The notes beneath the pieces were generated by a model. The model ran no database searches. It saw nothing but the letters and a program-made list of their open reading frames with translations, and was not told the origin of the DNA. Below, one piece after another: positions 8,461 to 16,874 of a DNA stretch of 64,000 nucleotides (position 1 is the stretch's first letter; every line of letters starts with the position of its first letter). Position numbers and translations under genes: made by a program. Source of the DNA: an uncultured Flavobacteriaceae bacterium (GTDB lineage Bacteria; Bacteroidota; Bacteroidia; Flavobacteriales; Flavobacteriaceae); assembly GCA_947503005.1 (NCBI GenBank), contig CANNCA010000002.1, positions 372,001 to 436,000 on the forward strand. The letters are read 5' to 3'.

Positions 8461-9996
8461 ATGCTCACGAAAGTTTTTGGAAGTGCCGTTTTTGGTATTG
8501 AAGCCACCACGATTACCGTTGAAGTAAATGTTGATACAGGTGTGGGGTACCATCTGGTAGGTCTTCCCGACAATGCCATCAAAGAAAGTAATTACCGAAT
8601 CGCAGCAGCTTTGTTGAACAATGGCTACAAGATTCCCGGTAAGAAAATCACCCTAAATTTGGCCCCGGCCGATTTACGAAAAGAGGGATCTGCGTATGAT
8701 CTCACTTTAGCAATAGGTATTCTGACCGCATCGGGACAAATACAATCCGCCAATTTAGAAAAGTATATCATTATGGGTGAGCTTTCCCTAGATGGAAGCC
8801 TGCATCCCATAAAAGGAGCTTTGCCAATCGCTATAAAGGCCTTGGAAGAAGGTTTCGAAGGTTTCATTCTACCCAAAGAAAATGCCAGGGAAGCCGCAAT
8901 AGTTTCTGGTATTAGGGTATTTGGCGTGGAGAATATTAGTGAGGTCATTGAATTTTTCGACAAGGGAACGCCTTTGGAAGAAACTATAATTGATACCCGT
9001 GCCGAGTTCCATAAAAGCCTCGATTTTCCAGAATTCGATTTCTCGGATGTTCGCGGACAGGAGAGTATTAAACGCTGTATGGAAATTGCTGCCGCAGGCG
9101 GACACAATATTATTCTGATTGGCCCGCCCGGATCAGGAAAGACGATGTTAGCCAAAAGACTTCCCTCTATTTTGCCGCCCATGACTTTACATGAGGCCCT
9201 AGAAACCACCAAGATTCATAGCGTCGTTGGAAAGGTTAAAAATACAGGACTTATGAGCCAGCGACCTTTTCGTTCTCCACACCATACGATTTCAGATGTA
9301 GCCTTGGTTGGAGGAGGAGCTTACCCTCAACCTGGTGAGATATCGCTATCTCATAATGGCGTTTTATTCCTTGATGAACTTCCTGAGTTTAAAAGAGGGG
9401 TTTTGGAAGTGATGCGCCAGCCTTTGGAAGATCGTGAGGTTACCATTTCCCGTGCACGCTTTACAGTTACCTATCCTAGTAGCTTTATGTTGGTGGCGAG
9501 TATGAATCCGAGTCCCGGTGGGTATTTTAATGATCCTGATGCCCCGGTAACTTCTTCTCCTTCCGAGATGCAACGCTATCTGAGTAAAATCTCAGGTCCG
9601 CTGCTGGATCGCATTGATATTCATATTGAAGTTACACCCGTTCCTTTTGAGAAACTTTCCGACGACCGTAAAGGAGAACAAAGTGTAGAAATCAGAAAAC
9701 GGGTAACGGCGGCCCGTGAGTTGCAGACAAAACGTTTCAAGGGATTGGACAATGTCCACTACAATGCCCAAATGAATACCAAACAGATACGCGCGTTCTG
9801 CAAGCTTGATGACACTTCAAAAGATATGCTCAAAAATGCAATGGAGCGTTTAAATCTTTCTGCCAGAGCATATGACCGTATTTTAAAAGTTGCGCGCACC
9901 ATTGCGGATTTAGAAAGTGCTACGGAAGTTAATGGCAACCATATCGGTGAGGCAATTCAATATCGCTCTTTGGATCGTGAGGGGTGGTTAGGGTGA
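8461..9996 (+). CDS. comM: YifB/ComM family Mg-chelatase-like AAA+ ATPase
   Basis: 511 residues, the usual length for ComM. An N-terminal ChlI-like domain (about 20-140, with VGLPDNAIKES and LAPADLRKEGSAYDL) is followed by the AAA+ core: Walker A GPPGSGKT at 221-228, Walker B VLFLDE at 301-306, the family motif FRSPHHTIS at 270-278, SMNPSPGGYF near 348-356 and the LLDRIDIHIEV arginine-finger region near 381-391. The C-terminal Mg-chelatase subdomain ends YRSLDREGW. ComM is a hexameric helicase that promotes branch migration during integration of transformed DNA in naturally competent bacteria; whether this host is competent cannot be seen here. It is transcribed alone. Confidence 0.95.
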   Translation: MLTKVFGSAVFGIEATTITVEVNVDTGVGYHLVGLPDNAIKESNYRIAAALLNNGYKIPGKKITLNLAPADLRKEGSAYDLTLAIGILTASGQIQSANLEKYIIMGELSLDGSLHPIKGALPIAIKALEEGFEGFILPKENAREAAIVSGIRVFGVENISEVIEFFDKGTPLEETIIDTRAEFHKSLDFPEFDFSDVRGQESIKRCMEIAAAGGHNIILIGPPGSGKTMLAKRLPSILPPMTLHEALETTKIHSVVGKVKNTGLMSQRPFRSPHHTISDVALVGGGAYPQPGEISLSHNGVLFLDELPEFKRGVLEVMRQPLEDREVTISRARFTVTYPSSFMLVASMNPSPGGYFNDPDAPVTSSPSEMQRYLSKISGPLLDRIDIHIEVTPVPFEKLSDDRKGEQSVEIRKRVTAARELQTKRFKGLDNVHYNAQMNTKQIRAFCKLDDTSKDMLKNAMERLNLSARAYDRILKVARTIADLESATEVNGNHIGEAIQYRSLDREGWLG

Positions 9997-10011
9997 ATTT
10001 GCTACTTACGT

Positions 10012-10042
10012 GGCCGGCAGTTGCAAGCTGGTGGCAGCGGGG
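10012..10042 (+). repeat. REP-like palindromic repeat copy downstream of comM
   Basis: GGCC-n3-AGTTGCAA-GCTGG-TGGCAGC-GGGG aligns with the element at 41730-41759 (AGTTGCAA core, GG[CT]AGC flank, G-run). It lies in the 263-base spacer between comM and the TIR gene, which otherwise holds no gene that I can support. Confidence 0.45.
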
Positions 10043-10259
10043 CTAGCGACGTTAAGGCCGTTCGGTTAACAACAAAATACAGCAACTCGCATAAGCCTCC
10101 CGTAACAAGCTGTAAATAATTCAGTTACAGTATTCCATAAAAAGATATTATTTTCTACTTTAGATTTTTCAAATAACCATTAACCGGAATACTCAAGTAG
10201 TTCGCTAAACATAAAGTTCCTACAGGTTTTCCTGATAAACACTAAAATCTAGTATTGAA

Positions 10260-11681
10260 ATGAACGAAACAATAAATGTTTTCTTGATTTACACCAAGAA
10301 AGATAGCGCAATCTTACTTCAATTACTGCGTCATTTGGATTCCTTAAAGGATAATTTGAAAATTCATTTTTGGTATGATGATCCCGTATATATTGATAAA
10401 GAATGGTCACCTCAAATAGTATCTCGTTTTGAAGATGCGGATGTTTATCTTCTATTGGTGAGCAACGCTCTTATGTACTCGAAATTTATAGAGCAGGTTG
10501 AATTTAAAATGATTATTGACAAGTACAAGGTCGCGAAATCAAAGGTTGTGCCCATTATTCTAGAAAATTGCCCATGGGATATTGATTTTGAAGCCGACGA
10601 ATATACGTTCAACTTAAAGGAATTACATGTTTTACCAGAAGCTGCAAAGCCAGTTAATCAATGGGAATCACCTGACAGGGCTTTACAAAGTAGTGCGGAC
10701 CATATTAAGAAAATTTTAAAGTTTCTTAAGGATGGTGATGCTCAGAAACCACTGAAAAAGAAGTGGGAGGCAATAGCTGCGGATGATGAGATAAAAGATC
10801 AATTGGCAATCTCGTTTTCGGGAGAAAAAGAGGCAGATGAGAGGGCCTCAGCGGAAAAAAGAGTAGTCGATGAGCAAAGAAGAATTAAGGAAGCAAATAC
10901 CAAACGAAAGGCATCGGAAGAACAACAGCGGAAAGAGGCTGAGATAGCAGCGAAAAAGTGGGAAGAGGAAGAAAATCGACTAAGAGCGGAAGCCACTGCG
11001 AAACGAAAAGCACAACACGAGGCCTGGTTACGGGAACAAATGGAGGAAAAGCCCAAAAACCAAGCTACTGAACAAGATAAAAAAAACGATGGAAGAACTT
11101 CGAGAAAAAGAGTATTACTAGGATTTTCGGCCGCGGCACTCATTGTTTTGCTGATAGTATTGCTTTCCCGTAATTCTGGTGACGCTTCGCAAGAGTTGGC
11201 ACCGCAGTCGCCGGAAGAATCCATAGTGATAAATGACTCGGATCAGTCAATTAAACCTACTGATGGGGAAAAACCCCCGACACAGACGCTAGGCGCAGGG
11301 GCTTCCCTATCAAAATTGGACATTGGCTCCCGATATAAAAATGGATTGGTTTTTGAAGTCGGAGCTGATGGCAAAAAAGGCAAAATAGTACACACGGACG
11401 ACTTTGGCCCCATGATTTGGAACGATGCCATGAAAATTGATGAACAGTTAGGAGAAGGATGGCGACTACCAACACAAGACGAACTAAAGATTATTTATAA
11501 AACCCTAGGCCAAGGAGCCAATAACGTTGGGGAATTTGCTGACGAATTGTATTGGAGCGCAACACCGTATGATGCAAATCAAGCAAGATTGGTGCGATTT
11601 AGTGATGGCAATACATCCTATCACTACAACAGTATAGGTGACTTTCGAAAATTTAGGGTTAGAGCAGTTCGTGATTTTTAA
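10260..11681 (+). CDS. TIR-domain protein with coiled coil, one membrane segment and C-terminal DUF1566-like domain
   Basis: 473 residues. Residues 1-155 look like a TIR/SEFIR fold: box 1 VFLIYTKKDS at 7-16, FWYDD...W at 37-49, DADVYLLLVSNALMYSKF at 59-76 and a following Glu81 where TIR NADases carry the catalytic Glu. Residues 186-265 are a highly charged Glu/Lys/Arg/Ala coiled coil. Residues 284-303 are one membrane segment flanked by basic residues. Residues 355-473 carry a DUF1566/Lcl-type module (GEGWRLPTQDELKIIY at 398-413, YWSATPYD at 431-438, FRVRAVRDF at the end), a C-type-lectin-like fold. Likely topology is TIR inside and DUF1566 outside the cytoplasmic membrane, which suggests a sensor whose outer domain triggers or restrains the TIR. 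Single gene with spacers on both sides; no DGR reverse transcriptase nearby. Function inferred. Confidence 0.8.
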   Translation: MNETINVFLIYTKKDSAILLQLLRHLDSLKDNLKIHFWYDDPVYIDKEWSPQIVSRFEDADVYLLLVSNALMYSKFIEQVEFKMIIDKYKVAKSKVVPIILENCPWDIDFEADEYTFNLKELHVLPEAAKPVNQWESPDRALQSSADHIKKILKFLKDGDAQKPLKKKWEAIAADDEIKDQLAISFSGEKEADERASAEKRVVDEQRRIKEANTKRKASEEQQRKEAEIAAKKWEEEENRLRAEATAKRKAQHEAWLREQMEEKPKNQATEQDKKNDGRTSRKRVLLGFSAAALIVLLIVLLSRNSGDASQELAPQSPEESIVINDSDQSIKPTDGEKPPTQTLGAGASLSKLDIGSRYKNGLVFEVGADGKKGKIVHTDDFGPMIWNDAMKIDEQLGEGWRLPTQDELKIIYKTLGQGANNVGEFADELYWSATPYDANQARLVRFSDGNTSYHYNSIGDFRKFRVRAVRDF

Positions 11682-11888
11682 TATATCGACTGCTAGTATT
11701 TTCTTAGCGAAGCATTAAACTAGCAAGCTTTCAAAAGTGATATCCATAACCATCCAATGTTAAGCATCCTTATTGGTCTGCAGTATTACAGGTAGATTAT
11801 TATTGTCATTGGAAGATTAATAGAAGTATGTTTAGCCCTAATGTAAATAAACCTAAGATAAGTTGCGTTATGATTTAAAAGGCAAGTG

Positions 11889-12719
11889 TTAATTTCCGAC
11901 TTTAATCAATACCGCCTCACAGCTTCTTAAGTCTGAATTCAAGATGATTTTCTCTGAAACGGCGCCATCCTTTATTTCAATAGCAACGGTATTTGGAGGT
12001 GATGTGCCCAAATTATGAGCATATAAGAATAGGTCGTTGACCTTTGTGGGATCCAACTTTACTTCAAATGTTTTGTTCCTATAGGTTAGTAAGTGTTTTG
12101 AAACAATTGCCTCTCCGTTCAAGTAGATTGATACAATATCTCCATCCGCTCGACCGTGGTCCCTGAGGTTGATTTTTATGGTTTCTCCGTACACCTTGAT
12201 TTCATCCACGTAATTGAGATTTCTGCCATCAAAACTTTCACGTACAACTGGTCTGTCCGCTGCTACTTTGACAACTTTGTTTTCTTTCACTGTTGCAACG
12301 GCTTTTAGTTCGCGGGGTGCTTTTTTAATTGTAAAGAACGGAGTGGCAAATTTAGCAATGGAGTATTTATTGTCCGGAAAAAGTTCAATACCCATAACAC
12401 GGTAATTGTCTCCTTCTGCAAGCCCTCTGTCCAAGTCAACATTGTCTATAACCTTATTATTCTCGAAAATGCCCAACTCCTGCACAACCATATCTTCTTT
12501 TACAAGATAAAACTGTATGGTTTTGTTCGCAGGAATGTTCTTGGTGTCCCATTCAAGTTTTACCTTTCCTGGAGATGTCCAGACAGAATTGCTATTCGGT
12601 AATTTAATTTGAATGGCGGTCTGCGGAGGATTTTGCGTTGCAATCTCCCGTAACATCGAATGTGTGGGGATAATATATAACAGCAGGAATGTGAATAATA
12701 AGAAAATGGTCTTTTTCAT
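11889..12719 (-). CDS. Secreted protein with Ig-like N-terminal and conserved C-terminal beta domain
   Basis: 276 residues with a clear signal peptide (MKKTIFLLFTFLLLYIIPTHS). Residues about 35-130 contain a P-N-x-N-S-V-W-x-S-x-G-x-V-x-L-x-W pattern seen in Kre9/Knh-like Ig-type modules of secreted proteins. Residues about 175-276 carry DGDIVSIYLNGEAIVSK, then NDLFLYAHNLGTSPPNT and a terminal strand. I recognise this as a beta domain that recurs at the C-terminus of varied secreted Bacteroidota proteins, but I cannot name its function. Convergent with the TIR gene on the plus strand, with about 207 bases of spacer in which I see no gene. Confidence 0.7.
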   Translation of the reverse strand: MKKTIFLLFTFLLLYIIPTHSMLREIATQNPPQTAIQIKLPNSNSVWTSPGKVKLEWDTKNIPANKTIQFYLVKEDMVVQELGIFENNKVIDNVDLDRGLAEGDNYRVMGIELFPDNKYSIAKFATPFFTIKKAPRELKAVATVKENKVVKVAADRPVVRESFDGRNLNYVDEIKVYGETIKINLRDHGRADGDIVSIYLNGEAIVSKHLLTYRNKTFEVKLDPTKVNDLFLYAHNLGTSPPNTVAIEIKDGAVSEKIILNSDLRSCEAVLIKVGN

Positions 12720-12815
12720 TTCAATATCGTTTGATGCGTATTGAACTAACGAAAAACCCTTTTTAATATTGTGGGATTCAAGCTAATAGAGTACTTGAAA
12801 AGCTTTGAAAATAAA

Positions 12816-12841
12816 GAGAAGCGGTTGTTACACCGCTTCTC
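12816..12841 (-). terminator. Intrinsic terminator after the 31-codon ORF
   Basis: A perfect 9-bp stem (GAGAAGCGG at 12816-12824 with CCGCTTCTC at 12833-12841), extendable by one A-T pair, closes a short loop. Read on the minus strand it is followed by TTTATTTTC. It lies 21 bases past the stop of the small ORF at 12863. Confidence 0.75.
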
Positions 12842-12862
12842 AGTTTTATTGCACCATATTGT

Positions 12863-12958
12863 TCATGTGTACATCAAGAGCACGATAAGTGCCCAGATAA
12901 TACAAAATGCACAATACGTGTACAAAAGCCCAGCATAAATTGAAGTTTCCTTCTGCAT
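12863..12958 (-). CDS. Small single-span membrane protein, 31 residues
   Basis: ATG at 12958 to TGA at 12863 encodes MQKETSIYAGLLYTYC... with one uninterrupted hydrophobic span (about residues 8-30, rich in Ile, Leu, Cys, Trp and Tyr) and a short polar N-terminus. Three things support it as real: the composition of a membrane span rather than of random AT-rich DNA, an intrinsic terminator 21 bases past its stop in the same direction, and its place in an otherwise empty 430-base gap downstream of the aminotransferase gene. No homologue comes to mind. It may be the tail cistron of the aminotransferase transcript or have its own promoter. Confidence 0.5.
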   Translation of the reverse strand: MQKETSIYAGLLYTYCAFCIIWALIVLLMYT

Positions 12959-13148
12959 ACGTATGGATTTGTTATTAAAACGGAAGAAACCCAAAACAGA
13001 CCCGAATCATTCTTTTAAGAGGGCATAAATTCGATAGACGGTGGTTATCTCGATAAACGTTTGCATTTCATCTATGAACGTACTGAATAAAGTACATTCA
13101 AGAGAGAACTTTAACGATGATTTTTACTGTAGAACCGATGGCCAGTAA

Positions 13149-14261
13149 TCACCCAAGCACTTTTATCAAGGCCTTATTAAAAAAGTTCACCTCTTCAATT
13201 TTTCCGGTGCTGATTCGCGCCCAGTTATAAAATGGCGGGAAAGGCCGACCTATGCCCACATTTTCTTTCTGCATATCAGCTATTAAACCATTGATATGTT
13301 TACCAGATTTAAAAAACACAAAATTCGTATGTGATTTTACATACTCCAGTCCCAAATCATCCAAAGTGTTGTAAATAAGTTCCTTGCCCTCAGCTGCTTT
13401 TAGAATACTGTATTTGTAAAATTCATCATCTTTTAACGCTTCCTTTGCCCCAGCAATGGCCAAGATGTTTGTTCTTGCCATTACACTACTTTTTAGTCGT
13501 GTCGCAATATCGGGGCGAGCAATTAAGTATCCTATTCGGAGTCCAGCCATTCCATATACCTTTGAAAACGTTTTGGAAACAATTACATTATTTCCTTTTT
13601 TGACCAGTTCGACCATGGATGGGTAGTCGGGCTCCGTAATAAAATCATAATAAGCTTCATCACTAAAAACAACGGCTTGTTCACTAATGGAACTACAAAA
13701 ATCTTCGAGTTTGTTCTTTTCGATAATTGTGCCTGTTGGGTTATTGGGGTTACAGATGTAAATCAGTCTGGTTTTATTGGTGATCCGGTCTGCCATGGCA
13801 TCTAAATCATGGTTCATTTTGGAATCTACGGGCACACGATGCACATAAGCGCCGTGAACCTCGGCGTATCTTAAGATTTGCTGAAAAGTTGGGTCTGCAG
13901 CAATGATTTCTCCTCGGTCTAATCCGTAGATCAGGCCGGCGGCACACAGCCCTTCTCCTGAACCTCCCGTGACCACAATATGGTCTTTAGAAACTCCTTC
14001 CTTTTCCGCTATCATTTGAACAAGACTTCGCAAATCTTCAAATGGGTATCGACAAGCGGAATCAAAGGCATTTGAAATTGCTGTTCTTACCCGTTCAGAT
14101 GGTCCATACGGATTTTCATTTGAGCTTAGTTTTATGAGACCGGTATTTGATATCTTATTCCTTGGAGTTTCAAAAGCCAGGCCTTCCAGTCCTCCCATCA
14201 ACGCAAATCCGCCAGAAAGGCCAACTGTTTTGAGCCATTTGCGACGATCTATATTTTTCAT
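13149..14261 (-). CDS. HisC-like PLP-dependent aminotransferase with Tat signal
   Basis: 370 residues, class I/II aminotransferase of the histidinol-phosphate type. Motifs: SSNENPYGPS near 46-55, NPNNPTG at 171-177, SDEAYYDF around Asp201/Tyr204, and the PLP lysine in SKTFSK at Lys234. The N-terminus (MKNIDRRKWLKTVGLSGGFALMGG) is a twin-arginine signal, RRKWLK then a weakly hydrophobic Gly-rich stretch, so the folded holoenzyme is probably exported to the periplasm. This argues against a role in histidine synthesis, which is cytoplasmic; no other his gene is near. Substrate unknown. The Arg before the C-terminus (PFYNWARIS) that binds the substrate acid group is kept. Confidence 0.85.
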   Translation of the reverse strand: MKNIDRRKWLKTVGLSGGFALMGGLEGLAFETPRNKISNTGLIKLSSNENPYGPSERVRTAISNAFDSACRYPFEDLRSLVQMIAEKEGVSKDHIVVTGGSGEGLCAAGLIYGLDRGEIIAADPTFQQILRYAEVHGAYVHRVPVDSKMNHDLDAMADRITNKTRLIYICNPNNPTGTIIEKNKLEDFCSSISEQAVVFSDEAYYDFITEPDYPSMVELVKKGNNVIVSKTFSKVYGMAGLRIGYLIARPDIATRLKSSVMARTNILAIAGAKEALKDDEFYKYSILKAAEGKELIYNTLDDLGLEYVKSHTNFVFFKSGKHINGLIADMQKENVGIGRPFPPFYNWARISTGKIEEVNFFNKALIKVLG

Positions 14262-14374
14262 ATCATATATCTTTAGAGAAAGAAGATACGAATAAATGTG
14301 TTTGGAATGAAAAGGGGAGTTAATAGGCTAATTAAGGCTAGAGGTATTCAATGAACCTATGCGGATTAACAAAA

Positions 14375-14400
14375 GAACCATCACTGAAAAGTGATGGTTC
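14375..14400 (-). terminator. Intrinsic terminator after the GldL-like gene
   Basis: An 11-bp perfect stem (GAACCATCACT at 14375-14385, AGTGATGGTTC at 14390-14400) closes a four-base loop and is followed on the minus strand by TTTTGTTAA. It lies just past the stop codon at 14434. Confidence 0.8.
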
Positions 14401-14433
14401 AAGAATCCTAATTAACTCCACAATTTGTTGGAT

Positions 14434-14997
14434 TCAAATCTGATATTCTTCATTGTTAGGTTCTTCTTCACGTGGTGAAGATGGCACAAAAACGTCTTTG
14501 AGAACATAGGCTCCTATTAAGGTGATTCCTAAAGAGAGCAAATGAACCGCATAGTCCCAGTCTAATACTTTTAGAATAGTACCTGCAATCACGCCTAATG
14601 TACCGACAACCAAAAGACAGTTCCAGAGTATTTGTCCAACGCTGTTTTTTGCTCTGCGGTCTTCATCAAGAAAATATGCGGTACCTTCCATAATAAACCA
14701 CGTGACGAAAGCAATTGCTGTAATAATTTGAAAGAATAGGGTATATGGAAAGTCTAGGACCCTAAATATTCCATTGGTCGCCCAAAAAGCGATAAGCACC
14801 AATTTCGTATAATCAATAAATTGTTTGTCACTCTTTTTCAAGAATCGAAATAGGTATAGAATTGCAATCGCCGAAAAACCTACTAGCATGATTTCCTTTG
14901 CATAGGACCATTCTAAAATCTTTGCAAGCATTCCAATTAACAACACGGCAATGGAAATCCTCAAGGGTAGCTTCAAAATCTTTTTCACCTTTGACAT
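14434..14997 (-). CDS. GldL-like integral membrane protein with internal duplication
   Basis: 187 residues with about five hydrophobic segments. Two similar halves can be seen: IGMLAKILEWSYAKEIMLVG near residue 21-40 and GTILKVLDWDYAVHLLSLG near 139-158, each a Gly-x-x-x-Lys-(I/V)-Leu-(E/D)-Trp hairpin leading into a second span. This Lys-Leu-x-Trp pattern resembles the N-terminal membrane hairpin of the gliding-motility/type IX secretion motor protein GldL, but the protein lacks GldL's cytoplasmic tail, and no gldKMN genes are near. The C-terminus is short and acidic. It is followed by its own terminator and preceded by the nuclease-like gene. Function unknown. Confidence 0.6.
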   Translation of the reverse strand: MSKVKKILKLPLRISIAVLLIGMLAKILEWSYAKEIMLVGFSAIAILYLFRFLKKSDKQFIDYTKLVLIAFWATNGIFRVLDFPYTLFFQIITAIAFVTWFIMEGTAYFLDEDRRAKNSVGQILWNCLLVVGTLGVIAGTILKVLDWDYAVHLLSLGITLIGAYVLKDVFVPSSPREEEPNNEEYQI

Positions 14998-15015
14998 TTG
15001 ATTAATTTTTGGGGG

Positions 15016-15459
15016 TTATATTGCTTTGATGTTTGCTCTGAGTCCTTCCATAATACCAATGATATTATGTACGGTTTCCTTCAAATAATGTTTGATGAGC
15101 ACGTGTGGAATACGAATTGTGGTGAATCCGTTCTTGAAAGAATGCATCGCTTCTTCCAAGTCATTTATTGCCTGTTCATGAGTCAACATGTGGTATTCAC
15201 AATCAATTTCAATATTTAATTTCACACGTGAAATGGCAATGTCCACAGACTTTTTACCATCCCACCATTCAAGCATTGCGGTTATGCCCTCCTGTTTAAG
15301 TCCATAATATAATTGTACAGCTTCAAGGGGGGTTCCGTTCTGTTCCATCAACTTTTCCATGCGAATTCTGTGTTGGGAACATAGTTCAACACCCAATGAA
15401 TTCATGGAGTTTTTGTGATCGACATAACCGAGTTCTACATTACATTCTAAACAAGTCAT
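15016..15459 (-). CDS. Small protein with zinc-site N-terminus and restriction-endonuclease-like core
   Basis: 147 residues. The N-terminus has Cys3-x2-Cys6 and Cys27-x2-His30, a likely zinc knuckle. Residues 70-120 carry SVDIAIS then KLNIEIDCEYH (Asp73, Glu84, Asp86, His90) and FTTIRIPHVLI, the beta-strand/acid pattern of DUF559 and Vsr-type nuclease folds (PD-(D/E)xK superfamily, where EIDG-x2-H is usual). It is shorter than most DUF559 proteins and has Cys where Gly is usual. No methylase is beside it, so this does not look like a restriction system. DNA repair or solitary nuclease are possible; function unproven. It stops 18 bases before the start of the GldL-like gene and probably shares its transcript. 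Confidence 0.6.
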   Translation of the reverse strand: MTCLECNVELGYVDHKNSMNSLGVELCSQHRIRMEKLMEQNGTPLEAVQLYYGLKQEGITAMLEWWDGKKSVDIAISRVKLNIEIDCEYHMLTHEQAINDLEEAMHSFKNGFTTIRIPHVLIKHYLKETVHNIIGIMEGLRANIKAI

Positions 15460-15619
15460 TTAAGTAGGTTAATTTTGATTTGGGATTAGTATAACCCGCG
15501 CTTTTTTGGAATATTATATAATCTCGATGTACGGTACCCCACTTTTAGACGAACTGCAAATTTTTAGATGAAATGCACAAAAAATGTTAAAATAAACCTC
15601 TGAATTAATAAGGTTTTTA

Positions 15620-15653
15620 TTGTAATCGATTTCAAAAGAACCTCATATATTTA
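15620..15653 (+). promoter_or_regulatory. Possible promoter for the Nramp-pxp operon
   Basis: TTG at 15620-15622 and TATATTTA at 15646-15653 (one base off TAnnTTTG), 23 bases apart, about 28 bases before the Nramp ATG. Spacing is at the long end of what is reported for Flavobacterium. Confidence 0.35.
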
Positions 15654-15680
15654 CGATTAATAGTTTCAACCTCACTATTA

Positions 15681-16874
15681 ATGTTTAAAAAAATTGGGCC
15701 TGGAGTACTTGTGGCCGCAGCTTTTATTGGCCCAGGTACTGTAACTGCATGCACCCTAGCCGGTGTAGAATTCGGTTATTCGCTCTTATGGGCAATGCTT
15801 TTGTCGATTATTGCCACTATAGTATTGCAGGAAATGGCCGCCCGATTAGGAATTATTACACAAAGGGGATTGGCAGATGTAATTAAGAGCGAATTAAATA
15901 CTCCGTGGATTCGCCACCTCGTAATAGGAATAATATTAGGAGCGATTGTTATTGGTAACGCAGCCTATGAGGCCGGTAATATAGGTGGGGCTACTTTGGG
16001 ACTAGAAGCTATTTTTGGAATCGAATATTCGAGGTACTACCCTTTGATTATTGGGATATGTGCTTTTATCCTATTATATATAGGTAATTATAAAGTGCTG
16101 GAAAGAGTGCTCGTTTCATTGGTGCTAATCATGAGTGTCTCATTCGTGGTAACGGCTTTTATCACCAAACCGGATGTTTTTCAAATCGTGAAAGGTCTAT
16201 TCGTGCCGACGGTTCCTAAAAACGGAATACTTTCAATTATCGCTTTAGTGGGTACTACAGTTGTACCTTACAATTTGTTTTTACATGCTTCTTTGGTAAG
16301 CGAAAAGTGGAAATCACAAGATGATTTAAAATCCGTTCGCAGAGATACCTACATATCTATAGCGCTGGGAGGAACGGTTTCTATGTGCATTATTATCGCT
16401 GCAACTACAATTCAAGGAGAGACAATCGAAAATGTAATGGATTTAGCGCAGGGTCTGCAGCCACTATATGGAAATGCTGCTAAATACTTTATGGGCATTG
16501 GATTATTCGCCGCTGGGATTACTTCTGCAATTACGGCACCCTTAGCGGCGGCGTATGTTGCCAATAGCTGTTTTGGTTGGAAAGTGGACTTAAAACATAT
16601 CAAATTCAAACTTGTATGGATGATAATTCTTTTTCTAGGTGTAGGTTTTTTGTTTTTCGGTTATACGCCTATTGAAATCATAAAGTTTGCGCAAGTGGCA
16701 AATGGTATTTTGCTGCCTCTTATTGCAGTGTTCTTGCTTTGGGTCGTAAACAAAACCTCGGTTATGGGGAAGTACAAGAACACAAAATTTCAAAATATAG
16801 TTGGCATTATTATAATTGCATTGGCCATTGTATTAGGTATAAAAAGCGTTTTTAAAGTAATAGGTCTATTTTAA
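15681..16874 (+). CDS. Nramp-family transporter lacking the canonical metal ligands, pxp-linked
   Basis: 397 residues with about 11 membrane spans and the Nramp fold (GPGVLVAAAFIGPGT at the start, later VPYNLFLHASLV). In metal-transporting Nramps span 1 carries DPGN and span 6 MPH; here they read GPGT (17-20) and VPYN (195-198), so the Asp, Asn, Met and His that hold Mn/Fe are absent. The family relative YcsG of Bacillus also sits with pxpA-type genes. By context this protein may move 5-oxoproline or a related small molecule, or be a metal-independent member, rather than import manganese. The stop overlaps the start of pxpA by one base (TAATG), so they are translated together. Confidence 0.85.
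   Translation: MFKKIGPGVLVAAAFIGPGTVTACTLAGVEFGYSLLWAMLLSIIATIVLQEMAARLGIITQRGLADVIKSELNTPWIRHLVIGIILGAIVIGNAAYEAGNIGGATLGLEAIFGIEYSRYYPLIIGICAFILLYIGNYKVLERVLVSLVLIMSVSFVVTAFITKPDVFQIVKGLFVPTVPKNGILSIIALVGTTVVPYNLFLHASLVSEKWKSQDDLKSVRRDTYISIALGGTVSMCIIIAATTIQGETIENVMDLAQGLQPLYGNAAKYFMGIGLFAAGITSAITAPLAAAYVANSCFGWKVDLKHIKFKLVWMIILFLGVGFLFFGYTPIEIIKFAQVANGILLPLIAVFLLWVVNKTSVMGKYKNTKFQNIVGIIIIALAIVLGIKSVFKVIGLF

Noticed and set aside
8625-9212. A 195-codon minus-strand frame opposite comM
   Set aside because: It lies fully in the highly conserved comM reading frame on the other strand, has no leader or known motif and an improbable Ser/Pro-rich make-up; a shadow frame.
10260-11681. Diversity-generating retroelement target, suggested by the DUF1566-like fold
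   Set aside because: No reverse transcriptase, template repeat or adenine-biased variable repeat was seen near it.
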